DNA of 14,147 nucleotides, taken from the NCBI GenBank assembly GCA_029940125.1, contig JAOZRP010000021.1:1-14147 (forward strand), in the 5' to 3' direction. Shown in pieces: positions 5,885-13,923 of this stretch; positions within the stretch are counted from its first letter, which is position 1, and every line of letters begins with the position of its first letter. The translations under genes were made by a program, and so were the position numbers. A model generated the notes under the pieces. The model was not told the DNA's origin, did not search any database, and worked only from the letters and a program-made list of their open reading frames with translations. The stretch is from a bacterium. GTDB lineage: Bacteria > Desulfobacterota > Anaeroferrophillalia > Anaeroferrophillales > Anaeroferrophillaceae.

Positions 5885-8800
5885 TGCTTTTCCTTGCTGT
5901 TTTTCAATACCTCCAGGATGACCGCCTGCAAAGCGGCAAAACGATACGGCTTCCCCACCCGGCCTTTAAAGCCGTACTCTTCATAACGGGCCATGACCGG
6001 ATCGGTGGAATAACCGCTGGAGACAATCATTACCGCCTGCGGATCAATTTTCAAAATATTTTCCGCCGCTTCCTGGCCGCCCATGCCGCCGGGTACGGTT
6101 AAATCCATAATTACCACGTCATAAGGATTATTATTATCCCACGCCTGCCGGTATTTTTCAACCGCTTCCCGGCCATCAACAGCATGCACTACCTCGTGAC
6201 CCATGACTTCAAGCATCTCTCCAACCACTTCGCGAACCACCTCTTCGTCATCCATGATCAGTACACGAACGTTGGCTTCAAGCACGGCATCAGTTTTTGC
6301 CGTCAACTCCCCACCAGTTTTCTCCTCCTTTTTTTCCGTAGCCGGCAGGTGAATGGTAAAGGTCGTTCCCCGGTTTAACACCGAATCAACCTTGATGGTG
6401 CCGCCATGCTTGACAATGATGGAATGCACAGAAGCCAATCCCAGACCGCTGCCCTGCTGCTTGGTGGAAAAATACGGATCGAATATTTTGTCGAGATACT
6501 GGGACGCAATTCCCACACCCTCGTCCTGCACGGTGATTTTCACCTGCCGCAAACCGGATATGTCAACATTTTCAGCCGTTATGACAATAACACCGCCGGT
6601 CGGCATTGCCTGCTGCGCGTTGATAACCAGATTGGTGATCACCTGATTCAACTGGCCTTTATCCGCTTCCACCGGCAGCAAATCCGGAGCAATGCGAGTC
6701 TGCAAGCCAACCTTGCTGCCCCGCAGGGAAAACTGCGCCGTTTCCACTATTATCCGACCAATGTCAAGCACTTCTTTGACCGGTTCGCCGCCCTTGGCGA
6801 AGGTCAGCAGCTGTTTAGTCAAGTTGGTGGCATTCTCCATTGACTGGCTGGCGGTTTCAAGAAACGAGTACGATTTGTGCTCGGGAGACAGAAACATTTT
6901 TGCCATCTCGAGATTGCCAAAAATGCCAGTCAACAGATTGTTGAAGTCATGGGCAATGCCGCCGGCAAGCACCCCGACGGACTCCAATTTTCTTAATTTC
7001 AGAATTTCCGCTTCCACCTGTTCGCGTTCGGAAAGGTCCACGAGCACTCCCCTGAGCCCCACGACTTCCCCATCTTTTCTGACGTCATTGGCATGAATGA
7101 GAACCGGAAAGGCCGTACCGTCTTTTCTCAAAGCATGGTACTTGGCCGCCGTTCTTTTTTTCCCTTGAATACGTTCTTCAATATTGCCGCGGGCCCGCTC
7201 CCGGTCTTCGGACACAATCAAATCAAGAATATGCAAGCCGTTTTCCGGAAATGACCCCATATAACCAAAAAGCTCAAATGCTTTTCGGTTGGCATAGCTG
7301 ATCTTCAATTCCACATCAGTTTCAAAAATTGCTTCCGGCAGCATCTCCGCCAGAGTCCGGAACCGTTCCTCGCTCTCTCTCAACAAACCTTCCGCCTCTT
7401 TGCGCCAGCTTATATCCTGCACCATGGCCAGGAGATGGGGTCCGTTGGCAAGTTCAACCCGGTTCAGGTTCACTTCGGTGGCAAACACGGTCCCGTCTAG
7501 TTTTTGATGCTGCCACTCAAAAATCTGCGGTTTTCCCGCCAGAGCGGCGTTAATTTTTTCTGCGGCCTTTTCCACTGACGACTTGCCGTCAGGCTGTACG
7601 GGGGGAGAAAACTCACTTGGCGAATGACCCACAATTTCATCCCGTTCAACCCCGAACATAACCAGAGTTTTCTGGTTGCAATCCTTGAAAATCCCGTCTT
7701 TCATCAGGAAAATAGAATAATTTGCCGATTCAAAAAGGGTCTGGTAGCGGCGTTCCGATTCAACCAGCGCCATCCCGGTTTTTTTGCGCTCGGTAATGTC
7801 TTCCGCGAAAGCAAGATAAGCATAAGGATTGCCGCGTTCATCATGAAGCATGGTCACCTGCATCCAGGTCAGGAAGGTCGTTCCATCCCGACGCATATGT
7901 CCTATTTCACCGGCTTTTCGGCCATGCAGCCGAACTTCGGCGTTGAAAGGATAAACCTCTTTTTCCAGCTGCTCCCGGGTATGAAAAATATCCAGTTTTC
8001 GGCCCAGCAGCTCGTCGCCATTCAGATAACCGTGCATATCAGCCCAGGATTGATTGACAAACCGCAAACGGTTGTCAAAACCGGCCACGATAATGCCTTC
8101 GACCGCCTGCTCGGCAATCACCGCCAGTTCCTTCAATTTTTCCTGCACCGCTGTTTTCTCGCGCAGCATGGTATTGGCGTCGCCAGCGGCCTGGTACAAC
8201 TCTTTAAAGCGAATATGGCTGCGGTCTATTTCCTTATTGTCATGCACCGCCTGCCGGAAAAAATCGATAAACAGGTTGATGTCAGCCAATAAACGCCGGT
8301 TGATGAAATAAAAGAGAACCAGAAAACACACGATGATGATGCCGGCAACCAGCAGGGTAATTTGTATGCGATGCCGAAGTTCCTGCTTCAGCAGGGCTTT
8401 CAATCCGGCTATATGAGCTTCAATGTCGTCGAGGTAGACACCGGTGGCCACAAACAGATGCCATTCAGGAACCCCCCTGGCATAGGCCAGCTTGGGGCTT
8501 TCTTTGCCCGTCGACGGACGCCGCCACCAGTAGGAAACATAGCCACCGCCCTCCTTTTTGGAGGCGGCAATAAGCAGCTGGGTAGTTTTCTTCCCTTTGC
8601 TGTCTGATTTTGCCCACATATTGGTCCCGATGAGCTCCGGCTGGGCCCCATGAGCGAGCAAGAAGCCCTTCCAGTCACTGGCAAACAGGTAGCCGTTTTC
8701 ACCAAAGTGAATTCGGTTAATCTGTCCCATCATTTGCTTCCTGGTACGGGCTTCGATATCATCCACGTATAGACCGGCACCGATAAGCCAACCGAACGGT

Positions 8801-9417
8801 TCAAAAACCTTGATAAACGATATTTTTTTAAAATCCTTGCCTTCACTTCCGGGTTTAGCCCAATAATATTCACAAAATCCTTCACCGGACTTTTTGGCCA
8901 GCTCCACCATGTTACTGATAAAATAGCGGCCGTGACCGTCCTTGAGGTCCAGCAGATTTTTACCTTCCAGCTCCGGTTTATTCGCGTTGAGGGTCACCAG
9001 GCCATCTAAACGGATGGCAAAAAAATAGCCGCTTCCCTGCTCAAAACGAATTGCCCTCAACACCTCAAGAACCATCCGCTTCATTTCGCTGTCGCTGCGG
9101 TTGGACTTGTTCTGCCGGTAGACGCTGCTGGCAACCGCATACGCTTCATAAACCTGCTGTTTGATAATATCTTTGGTCCGCTGGTCACTAAGCGATCGCT
9201 GATAATTGATGGAATCAATAACCCGCTCGACCTCCTGTTTTATCAATACCTTCTGCTGGTTAACGTAATCATTTCTCAATTTTTCGGCCTGGCGATTGAA
9301 TTCCCAGGTATAGACAACAATTTGGGAAAAAACGATCAGCACCGCCAACAGAATCAGCGAGGCAACCGGAAGTGCCCAGACAATATTTGCCAGTTTACTT
9401 CTTTTTTTCTGTTTCAT
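5881..9417 (-). CDS. Hybrid sensor histidine kinase: tandem Cache, three PAS, HisKA, HATPase, receiver
   Basis: The 1178-residue membrane kinase has, numbered from the ATG at 9417: a first membrane helix at about 10-38; a periplasmic region at 40-350 with two similar Cache modules (GSGYFFA...FGWLIGAGLYVDDIEA and ENGYLFA...EWHLFVATGVYLDDIEA); a second helix at 351-375; a HAMP-like linker; three PAS domains at about 426-545, 555-675 and 680-800; an H-box with phosphoacceptor His823 (IAHDFNN); an ATPase domain with Asn933, DEGVGI and GSGLGL; and a C-terminal receiver at about 1050-1178 with Asp1105 and Lys1156. It would sense a small ligand outside and possibly redox or ligand inside; the output partner is not in the window. 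A TTG at 9447 is an alternative start (1188 residues); neither site has a strong ribosome binding site. Confidence 0.93.
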   Translation of the reverse strand: MKQKKRSKLANIVWALPVASLILLAVLIVFSQIVVYTWEFNRQAEKLRNDYVNQQKVLIKQEVERVIDSINYQRSLSDQRTKDIIKQQVYEAYAVASSVYRQNKSNRSDSEMKRMVLEVLRAIRFEQGSGYFFAIRLDGLVTLNANKPELEGKNLLDLKDGHGRYFISNMVELAKKSGEGFCEYYWAKPGSEGKDFKKISFIKVFEPFGWLIGAGLYVDDIEARTRKQMMGQINRIHFGENGYLFASDWKGFLLAHGAQPELIGTNMWAKSDSKGKKTTQLLIAASKKEGGGYVSYWWRRPSTGKESPKLAYARGVPEWHLFVATGVYLDDIEAHIAGLKALLKQELRHRIQITLLVAGIIIVCFLVLFYFINRRLLADINLFIDFFRQAVHDNKEIDRSHIRFKELYQAAGDANTMLREKTAVQEKLKELAVIAEQAVEGIIVAGFDNRLRFVNQSWADMHGYLNGDELLGRKLDIFHTREQLEKEVYPFNAEVRLHGRKAGEIGHMRRDGTTFLTWMQVTMLHDERGNPYAYLAFAEDITERKKTGMALVESERRYQTLFESANYSIFLMKDGIFKDCNQKTLVMFGVERDEIVGHSPSEFSPPVQPDGKSSVEKAAEKINAALAGKPQIFEWQHQKLDGTVFATEVNLNRVELANGPHLLAMVQDISWRKEAEGLLRESEERFRTLAEMLPEAIFETDVELKISYANRKAFELFGYMGSFPENGLHILDLIVSEDRERARGNIEERIQGKKRTAAKYHALRKDGTAFPVLIHANDVRKDGEVVGLRGVLVDLSEREQVEAEILKLRKLESVGVLAGGIAHDFNNLLTGIFGNLEMAKMFLSPEHKSYSFLETASQSMENATNLTKQLLTFAKGGEPVKEVLDIGRIIVETAQFSLRGSKVGLQTRIAPDLLPVEADKGQLNQVITNLVINAQQAMPTGGVIVITAENVDISGLRQVKITVQDEGVGIASQYLDKIFDPYFSTKQQGSGLGLASVHSIIVKHGGTIKVDSVLNRGTTFTIHLPATEKKEEKTGGELTAKTDAVLEANVRVLIMDDEEVVREVVGEMLEVMGHEVVHAVDGREAVEKYRQAWDNNNPYDVVIMDLTVPGGMGGQEAAENILKIDPQAVMIVSSGYSTDPVMARYEEYGFKGRVGKPYRFAALQAVILEVLKNSKEKQ

Positions 9418-9451
9418 CGTTTCAGCACTCAAGGAAAAAAAAGACAATGTT

Positions 9452-9467
9452 CACCAGAAAACGTTCA
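9452..9467. repeat. 16-bp direct repeat, copy 2
   Basis: CACCAGAAAACGTTCA is identical to 197-212 and followed by the degenerate heptamers TCAGCGA TCATCAG TCAGATT. It lies 35 bases upstream of the preferred kinase start, in the opposite sense to that gene, so relative to the downstream gene its orientation differs from copy 1. That points to a dispersed repeat at least as much as to a shared operator. Confidence 0.6.
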
Positions 9468-9484
9468 GCGATCATCAGTCAGAT

Positions 9485-9533
9485 TTTAAAAAAATAGTAA
9501 ACAGCCCATCCGGAACACGGTAGTTTCCGGCTG
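9485..9533 (-). terminator. Possible intrinsic terminator or attenuator before the kinase gene
   Basis: On the minus strand CAGCC and GGAA (9533-9525) can pair with TTCC and GGCTG (9515-9502) across a nine-base loop and a five-base bulge; on either strand CCGGAA and TTCCGG pair without a bulge. The stem is followed in the leftward direction by TTTACTATTTTTTT. Because a better terminator already lies behind the rhomboid gene, this one would act inside the kinase leader as an attenuator or be a simple backup. The bulge and interrupted T-run make it weak. Confidence 0.3.
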
Positions 9534-9752
9534 GGAACAAAAAACAAATTTTTTCAAGGAATACTCGCAAAAAGACGTCAGAAACCGCGGCACTGCCCAT
9601 GATTTAACTACCTTGAAAATAAGAGTCCTTGTTTGTATACCAGGCAGGCTACATGTTGTAATCGCAGAAAAGGAAGAATATATTTAGGATTAATCTGGGG
9701 AAGGCGGTTTCCCGATAAAGGAGTATCAACAGTCAGTTTTCGGTATGGGATT

Positions 9753-9790
9753 AAAAAAAAACGGCCGGCTAACTCCACTGCCAAGGACCG
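9753..9790 (-). terminator. Intrinsic terminator of the AI-2E/rhomboid operon
   Basis: Read leftward, CGGTC (9790-9786) pairs with GGCCG (9766-9762), one pair being G-T, and GGC (9782-9780) pairs with GCC (9769-9767) after a three-base bulge. Nine consecutive T follow at 9761-9753. The structure begins 19 bases after the rhomboid stop codon, the usual place for a rho-independent terminator. Confidence 0.65.
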
Positions 9791-9808
9791 ACAAACGTCA
9801 GCAGTCAT

Positions 9809-10651
9809 TTACATAAAACTGATCATCAACGACTGCACCACCGCCCAGCCAAGCACCAGGAGAGTCAAAACAACACAGACCATGGCCAAAAGCCGGTGAG
9901 TTGCAGTCGGCATCTTTTTTCCCCGGTAGCCAAGTACCATTCCCCCGGCTATACCGGCGGCGATGCCGCCCCCGTGCCCCCAGTTATTAATTCCCGGGAT
10001 CATCAGCCCGAAAACCGCCAGCCCGACTATCCAGCCCATGGCCTGCCGATAAATGGCTTCGCCGTAGCTGTCTCCCCTGGTTTTGCCATAGTAAAGGATA
10101 GCGCCGATCAAACCGCAGACACTGGCCGAGGCGCCGATAGTCAGGGGAACCCCGACCAGATAGGAAACCAGGAAGCCAGCAACACCGCTGACCGTATAAA
10201 GAATCAGAAAGCGGTCCAGGCCATACTCCCTGACCACAAACGGACCCAGCTGCTTGAGGGCCATCATGTTGAAAAAGATATGGAGGATGCCGCCGTGGAG
10301 GAAGGAGGCGGCAACCAGGGTCCACCAGCGGTGAAACTGATCAATGGGAATGCGGCCGGTGGCCCCGACCAGAAGCAGGGAACGGCTGGATGGCGACAAA
10401 AAAGCCAGGGGATTGGCGGAAAACCCCATGCCGGCGGGATTGAGCAGCAGGGTATACGCAAACATGGCCACATTGAGGTAGATGATCAAACGGATGATTT
10501 CTTCGGGATGCGGGAGAAGCCGGCCCAGATAATCCCGCTTCAGCCGGGATCCCGGCCTGGAAAGCCCGCAATAGGGACAGCGCGGTTCATCGGCACTGAT
10601 CAACCGGCGGCAGCGGGGACAAAGCAGGGACTGGCGTTTAACGTTATTCAT
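9809..10651 (-). CDS. Rhomboid intramembrane serine protease with N-terminal zinc ribbon
   Basis: This 280-residue membrane protein would cleave transmembrane substrates inside the lipid bilayer. Residues 11-28 form a CPRC...CPYC zinc ribbon on the presumed cytoplasmic side. The rhomboid core follows: HRWWTLVAASFLHGG then HIFFN with His119, His124 and Asn128; the nucleophile Ser175 in GASAS; and the catalytic His226 in NNWGHGGG. The usual GxSG motif reads GASA, so the second glycine is alanine, but both catalytic residues are present. About six or seven membrane segments are visible, including one near the C-terminus. ATG at 10651 is preferred over an in-frame GTG at 10669 because GGAAGCG lies just before it; the gene then overlaps the upstream AI-2E-family gene by eight bases, implying co-translation. 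Substrates are unknown. Confidence 0.92.
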   Translation of the reverse strand: MNNVKRQSLLCPRCRRLISADEPRCPYCGLSRPGSRLKRDYLGRLLPHPEEIIRLIIYLNVAMFAYTLLLNPAGMGFSANPLAFLSPSSRSLLLVGATGRIPIDQFHRWWTLVAASFLHGGILHIFFNMMALKQLGPFVVREYGLDRFLILYTVSGVAGFLVSYLVGVPLTIGASASVCGLIGAILYYGKTRGDSYGEAIYRQAMGWIVGLAVFGLMIPGINNWGHGGGIAAGIAGGMVLGYRGKKMPTATHRLLAMVCVVLTLLVLGWAVVQSLMISFM

Positions 10652-11720
10652 TCCGCTTCCAGGCCTCACCGACGGTGGAAAGATAGATGTCCGCCAAGGT
10701 CAAAAAGGCAATAGCAACCAGCGGCCCCAGCAGAATGCCAAGAATGCCGAAAGTGGCAATACCGCCAAAGATGGAAATAAAAACCAGCAAAACGTGCATT
10801 TTCACCCGGTCGCCGACTATTTTCGGTTTGACCAGGTATTCAACGATGCCGGAAAGAAGGGAAAAATAGACAAAAAACATGATGCCCCTGGCCACCTGGC
10901 CGGAGATCAGCAGATACACGGCAATGGGGACAAAGACTATCGAGATGCCGATGAAAGGAATGAAGGCGAAGATGGCCATCACCGTCCCCCAGAGGACCGG
11001 GGAGCGGAATTCAAACATGGTCAAGCCAATCCCGCCCAGGACTCCCTGCAGAATGGCAGCAATGCCGTTGCCGATAATAATGGCAATGGCCATGTCATTA
11101 AACTTGGTCAACAGCAGGGTTTCCTGGTCTCTGGGCAGGGGTATCAAGGCCAGGACATATTCCTTCAGCTTGTCTCCGTCAATCAGCAGGTAAAAAATAA
11201 TCACGATCATCATCACAAAGTGAAGGGAAAAATGAGCCACTTTTCCGGCCAGCATCCTGGTCTGATCATACATGATCAACCCCATGGTCTTCCCCAGGGC
11301 AACCACATATTCCTCAAAATTGGCGAAATTAACATTGATATCGAAACTCTGCAGCAGACGCTGCACCTTGTCGACCCAGACGGCATGCTGCTCCAGCAGC
11401 CGCCCCACCGCTTCAACGGTTAGGGACTGGCGCAGGTACAGGTAAAAATCCGTCATTTCCACCGACAGGGTGGAAATAAGAAAAACCAGGGGCACAAAAA
11501 TGCCCAGAAAGACCAGCAGGCAGAGCAGCAGCGAAGAGCTGTACGTCCGGCCGTGACTGAACTTTACCAGCCACTGGTAGGCTGGATGAAGCACCCCAAC
11601 CAGCAGCAGCGACATGATGATCGTATAGATAAAAGGATAAATGGTCCACAACAGCAGCAGCGAGCTGATCAGAAAAATGGTCATGAAAATAGAAAACTTA
11701 AACCGCTGGTTTCTTACCAT
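10644..11720 (-). CDS. AI-2E/PerM family transporter (UPF0118-type membrane protein)
   Basis: The 358-residue protein has about seven or eight hydrophobic segments and the order typical of the AI-2E/PerM family: two N-terminal helices, a soluble stretch at about 85-155 with amphipathic helices, then a C-terminal helical bundle including GNGIAAILQGVLGGIG, a FIPFIGISIVFVPIAVYL segment and FGGIATFGILGILLGPLVAI. Family members have been linked to autoinducer-2 export or Na+/Li+ efflux, but substrates vary and none can be chosen here. ATG at 11720 is preferred; a TTG at 11732 is in frame but AAGGA abuts it with no spacing, whereas AAGGA is 12 bases from the ATG. The gene overlaps the rhomboid gene and is the first of that two-gene unit. 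Confidence 0.9.
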   Translation of the reverse strand: MVRNQRFKFSIFMTIFLISSLLLLWTIYPFIYTIIMSLLLVGVLHPAYQWLVKFSHGRTYSSSLLLCLLVFLGIFVPLVFLISTLSVEMTDFYLYLRQSLTVEAVGRLLEQHAVWVDKVQRLLQSFDINVNFANFEEYVVALGKTMGLIMYDQTRMLAGKVAHFSLHFVMMIVIIFYLLIDGDKLKEYVLALIPLPRDQETLLLTKFNDMAIAIIIGNGIAAILQGVLGGIGLTMFEFRSPVLWGTVMAIFAFIPFIGISIVFVPIAVYLLISGQVARGIMFFVYFSLLSGIVEYLVKPKIVGDRVKMHVLLVFISIFGGIATFGILGILLGPLVAIAFLTLADIYLSTVGEAWKRNE

Positions 11721-11853
11721 TTTGCGAATCAATCCTTTTCACCAAAAAGCATGGCCGGTGCCTACTCTCCCTTTTACCAATGACGCCTACCACATTTAAC
11801 CCCTTAAATGCAACCAAAGCAATTTTTCCCTTGTAATTAAAACAAATTTATAT

Positions 11854-11882
11854 TAGACGAAATTTATGAGGGGAATGATAAT
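11854..11882 (+). promoter_or_regulatory. Possible promoter of the cold-shock gene
   Basis: TAGACG (11854-11859, four of six consensus matches) and GATAAT (11877-11882, five of six) are separated by 17 bases. This would place the transcript start near 11889 and give a leader of about 115 bases, fitting the long leaders of cold-shock mRNAs. Two copies of AAATTTAT, at 11844-11851 and 11860-11867, lie 16 bases apart and flank the -35 box, which could be a regulator site. Confidence 0.4.
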
Positions 11883-11914
11883 ATTCTCTTCTGGGAATAG
11901 GTGTGTCTACCGGC

Positions 11915-11971
11915 CTGATCGTCAGAGCAAATATTATGGCGATTTGCTTTCTGGCTTCATCCCGGTGGATG
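11915..11971 (+). promoter_or_regulatory. Structured 5' leader of the cold-shock mRNA
   Basis: The leader contains three candidate hairpins: CTGA-TCG-TCAG at 11915-11925; AGAGCAAAT (11924-11932) pairing with ATTTGCTTT (11942-11950) with one G-U; and CATCC-CGGT-GGATG at 11958-11971. The first two overlap by two bases and so compete. A run of seven T and the ribosome binding site AAGGAGGT (11987-11994) follow, unpaired in this fold. Temperature-dependent refolding is known for cspA leaders in E. coli; that this leader behaves so is inference. Confidence 0.4.
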
Positions 11972-12002
11972 TGCGCAATTTTTTTGAAGGAGGTCCACTA
12001 TT

Positions 12003-12203
12003 ATGGCCGAGGGAAAAGTAAAATGGTTCAATCAGAAAAAAGGGTACGGTTTTATTGAAACGGATGATGGGGAGGATGTTTTTGTCCATTTCACCGGCAT
12101 TGAAGGCGAAGGGTTTCGTACTTTAAATGAGGATGAACCGGTGTCTTTTGATATTGAGGAAACCGAAAAAGGAAAAAATGCTATTCACGTCAAAAAACTT
12201 TAA
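12003..12203 (+). CDS. Cold-shock domain protein (CspA family)
   Basis: The 66-residue protein is a complete single cold-shock domain, an OB-fold that binds single-stranded RNA or DNA and melts mRNA structure. RNP1 is KGYGFI at residues 13-18 and RNP2 VFVHF at 26-30; Lys7, Trp8 and Phe9 and the aromatic residues of the RNPs make the usual nucleic-acid surface. The chain is acidic (several Asp/Glu in the loops), as in many family members. AAGGAGGT at 11987-11994 is a near-perfect ribosome binding site, eight bases before the ATG, suggesting high expression. The gene is monocistronic by appearance: own leader upstream and a strong terminator 26 bases after its stop. Whether it is cold-induced cannot be told from the protein. 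Confidence 0.96.
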   Translation: MAEGKVKWFNQKKGYGFIETDDGEDVFVHFTGIEGEGFRTLNEDEPVSFDIEETEKGKNAIHVKKL

Positions 12204-12228
12204 AAAGGGTTGAAACATCATACATATA

Positions 12229-12261
12229 AACCCCGGCCGGGCAAAAGGCTGGGGTTTTTTT
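12229..12261 (+). terminator. Intrinsic terminator after the cold-shock gene
   Basis: AACCCCGGCC (12229-12238) pairs over ten positions with GGCTGGGGTT (12247-12256), including one G-T pair, around an eight-base loop, and the right arm runs into seven T (12255-12261). This is a textbook rho-independent terminator. It separates the cold-shock gene from the RNase gene, whose start is only 30 bases further on, so the RNase would depend on read-through or on a promoter not seen here. Confidence 0.85.
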
Positions 12262-12291
12262 ATCAACCAGACAATTTCCGGGAGATGGACA

Positions 12292-13923
12292 ATGAAGATC
12301 ACCTGCTGCGGCGCCGCCGGTACGGTTACCGGCTCCAATTATCTGCTTGAAGCTGACGGAGTCAAGCTGCTGATCGATTGCGGCATGTTCCAGGGAACCA
12401 GGCAGTTGGAAGAACGAAACCGGCTGGATTTTCCCTACCAGCCCGAATCGATCACCCACCTTTTGCTGACCCATGCCCATATCGATCACAGCGGCCTGAT
12501 ACCCAAACTGGTGAAAAAAGGCTTCAAGGGCATTATCCTGTGCACTCCGGCAACCGTGGACCTCTGCAGCATCATGCTGGCCGACAGCGCCCACATCCAG
12601 GAAATGGAAGCCGGCTGGCAAAACCGCAAAAAGAAGCGGGCCGGCCGGTCGCGGCTTATCGAACCCCTTTACACCCAGGAAGACGTCAGCACCGCCATGG
12701 AGCTCTTCCGCCCCCTCTACTACAATCAGGAGATCATGCTCTCACCCCAGGTTCGGGTCCGCTACCAGGATGCCGGACACATCCTTGGCTCTGCCATCAT
12801 TGAGCTGTGGGTCAAGGAAGACGGCCGGGAAATCAAGCTGGTTTTTTCCGGCGACCTGGGCAACCTCAACCAGCCCATCATCGCCGATCCGACCACCGTT
12901 GACGAGGCGGACATCCTTTTTATCGAATCGACCTACGGCAACCGCTTTCATCCCTCGATGGAAGACACCAACAAACAATTTCAGGATATCATTATTGCCG
13001 CCCACAAAGACGGCGGCAACCTGATTATTCCTTCGTTCGCCGTCGGCCGCACCCAGGAAATTCTCTACATCCTCAATGAATTGTACCAGCAGAAAAAAAT
13101 CCCTTACATGGACGTGTACCTCGACAGCCCCCTGGCCATCTCGGCGACGGAAATTTTCCTGAAGCATCCCGAGTGCTTCGACCCGGAAACCATGGAAAAA
13201 CTGCGGGACGGGGACAACCCCTTGAAGTTCCCGGGATTTAAATTCAGCCGCACCACGGAAGAATCCATGCGCCTGAACCAGATCACCAAGGGCGCCATTA
13301 TCATTGCCGCCAGTGGCATGTGCAACGCCGGCCGGATTAAACATCATCTGCATTACAATCTCTGGAGACCGGAAGCCCACATAGCCCTGGTGGGCTACCA
13401 GGCCGAAGGAACCACTGGGCGCCTGATCGTCGACGGTGCCGACCGGGTCAAGATTTTTGGTGAATACGTGGCCGTCAAGGCCCATTGCCATACCATCAGC
13501 GGTTTCTCCGCCCACGCCGACCAGAAGGGCCTGCTGAACTGGACCGGACATTTCAACCGTCCACCCGCCAATACGGTTGTCGTCCATGGCGAACCCGAAG
13601 CGGCTGAAACCTTCAGCCGCAAGCTCATCCAGAGAGGCTGGCATACCAGCGTTCCGAAGATTGGCGACGTTATTGACGTCACGCCGGAACTTGACATCGC
13701 CTTTTCAACCGAAAAAGCGGTGGAAAAACTGGAATTTGAAACTGAAATTCAACATTCATGGAACGATCTGGATGAGATCGTCGATCGCCTGGATGCCATG
13801 GAAGACATCATGGACCTGCGCACTCGCGAAACCCTGGCTCCCAGGCTGCGGGAAATCAACCGGCGGCTGGACGAAGTAAAAAGCTATCTGGCCGGTCGGG
13901 AGGTGCAATCACAAACTAAGTAA
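12292..13923 (+). CDS. Beta-CASP metallo-beta-lactamase fold ribonuclease
   Basis: This 543-residue protein belongs to the metallo-beta-lactamase/beta-CASP group of RNA-processing nucleases related to CPSF73. The zinc ligands are all present: HAHIDH at residues 61-66, His163 in DAGHILGS and Asp188 in FSGDLGN. The beta-CASP motifs follow: motif A Glu212 in FIESTYGNR, motif B His438 in GFSAHAD, and motif C His462 in VVVHGE. The N-terminus (MKITCCGAAGTVTGSNYLLE) is typical, and the ATG at 12292 has GGAG seven bases upstream. Residues from about 495 to 543 form a charged, likely helical tail. Endonuclease or exonuclease activity on RNA is expected from the family; the substrate is unknown. It lies directly after the cold-shock gene and its terminator. 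Confidence 0.93.
   Translation: MKITCCGAAGTVTGSNYLLEADGVKLLIDCGMFQGTRQLEERNRLDFPYQPESITHLLLTHAHIDHSGLIPKLVKKGFKGIILCTPATVDLCSIMLADSAHIQEMEAGWQNRKKKRAGRSRLIEPLYTQEDVSTAMELFRPLYYNQEIMLSPQVRVRYQDAGHILGSAIIELWVKEDGREIKLVFSGDLGNLNQPIIADPTTVDEADILFIESTYGNRFHPSMEDTNKQFQDIIIAAHKDGGNLIIPSFAVGRTQEILYILNELYQQKKIPYMDVYLDSPLAISATEIFLKHPECFDPETMEKLRDGDNPLKFPGFKFSRTTEESMRLNQITKGAIIIAASGMCNAGRIKHHLHYNLWRPEAHIALVGYQAEGTTGRLIVDGADRVKIFGEYVAVKAHCHTISGFSAHADQKGLLNWTGHFNRPPANTVVVHGEPEAAETFSRKLIQRGWHTSVPKIGDVIDVTPELDIAFSTEKAVEKLEFETEIQHSWNDLDEIVDRLDAMEDIMDLRTRETLAPRLREINRRLDEVKSYLAGREVQSQTK

Larger units (their letters stand above)
9418..9752. other. Intergenic leader of the sensor kinase gene
   Basis: This stretch of about 335 bases separates the kinase from the terminator behind the rhomboid gene and holds no credible gene. 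Visible items are the 16-bp repeat at 9452-9467, a hairpin at 9502-9533 and A/T-rich tracts. A possible extended -10, TGGTATACA on the minus strand (9646-9638), has a weak TTACAA 16 bases ahead of TATACA. If that promoter is used, the kinase mRNA would have a leader of roughly 200 bases containing the hairpin. Confidence 0.5.

Noticed and set aside
9608..9808. Minus-strand open frame of 66 codons directly after the rhomboid stop
   Set aside because: No ribosome binding site, no recognisable domain, and it runs straight through the rhomboid terminator hairpin and its T-run.
9633..9899. Plus-strand open frame of 88 codons
   Set aside because: It crosses the terminator and the 3' end of the rhomboid gene antisense; composition is not protein-like and no start signal is seen.
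12742..13644. Long minus-strand open frame (300 codons) opposite the RNase gene
   Set aside because: It is antisense to the catalytic core of a clearly real gene, has no recognisable motif, and reflects codon bias on the opposite strand. The same applies to 2449-3063, 7624-8292 and 9896-10714.
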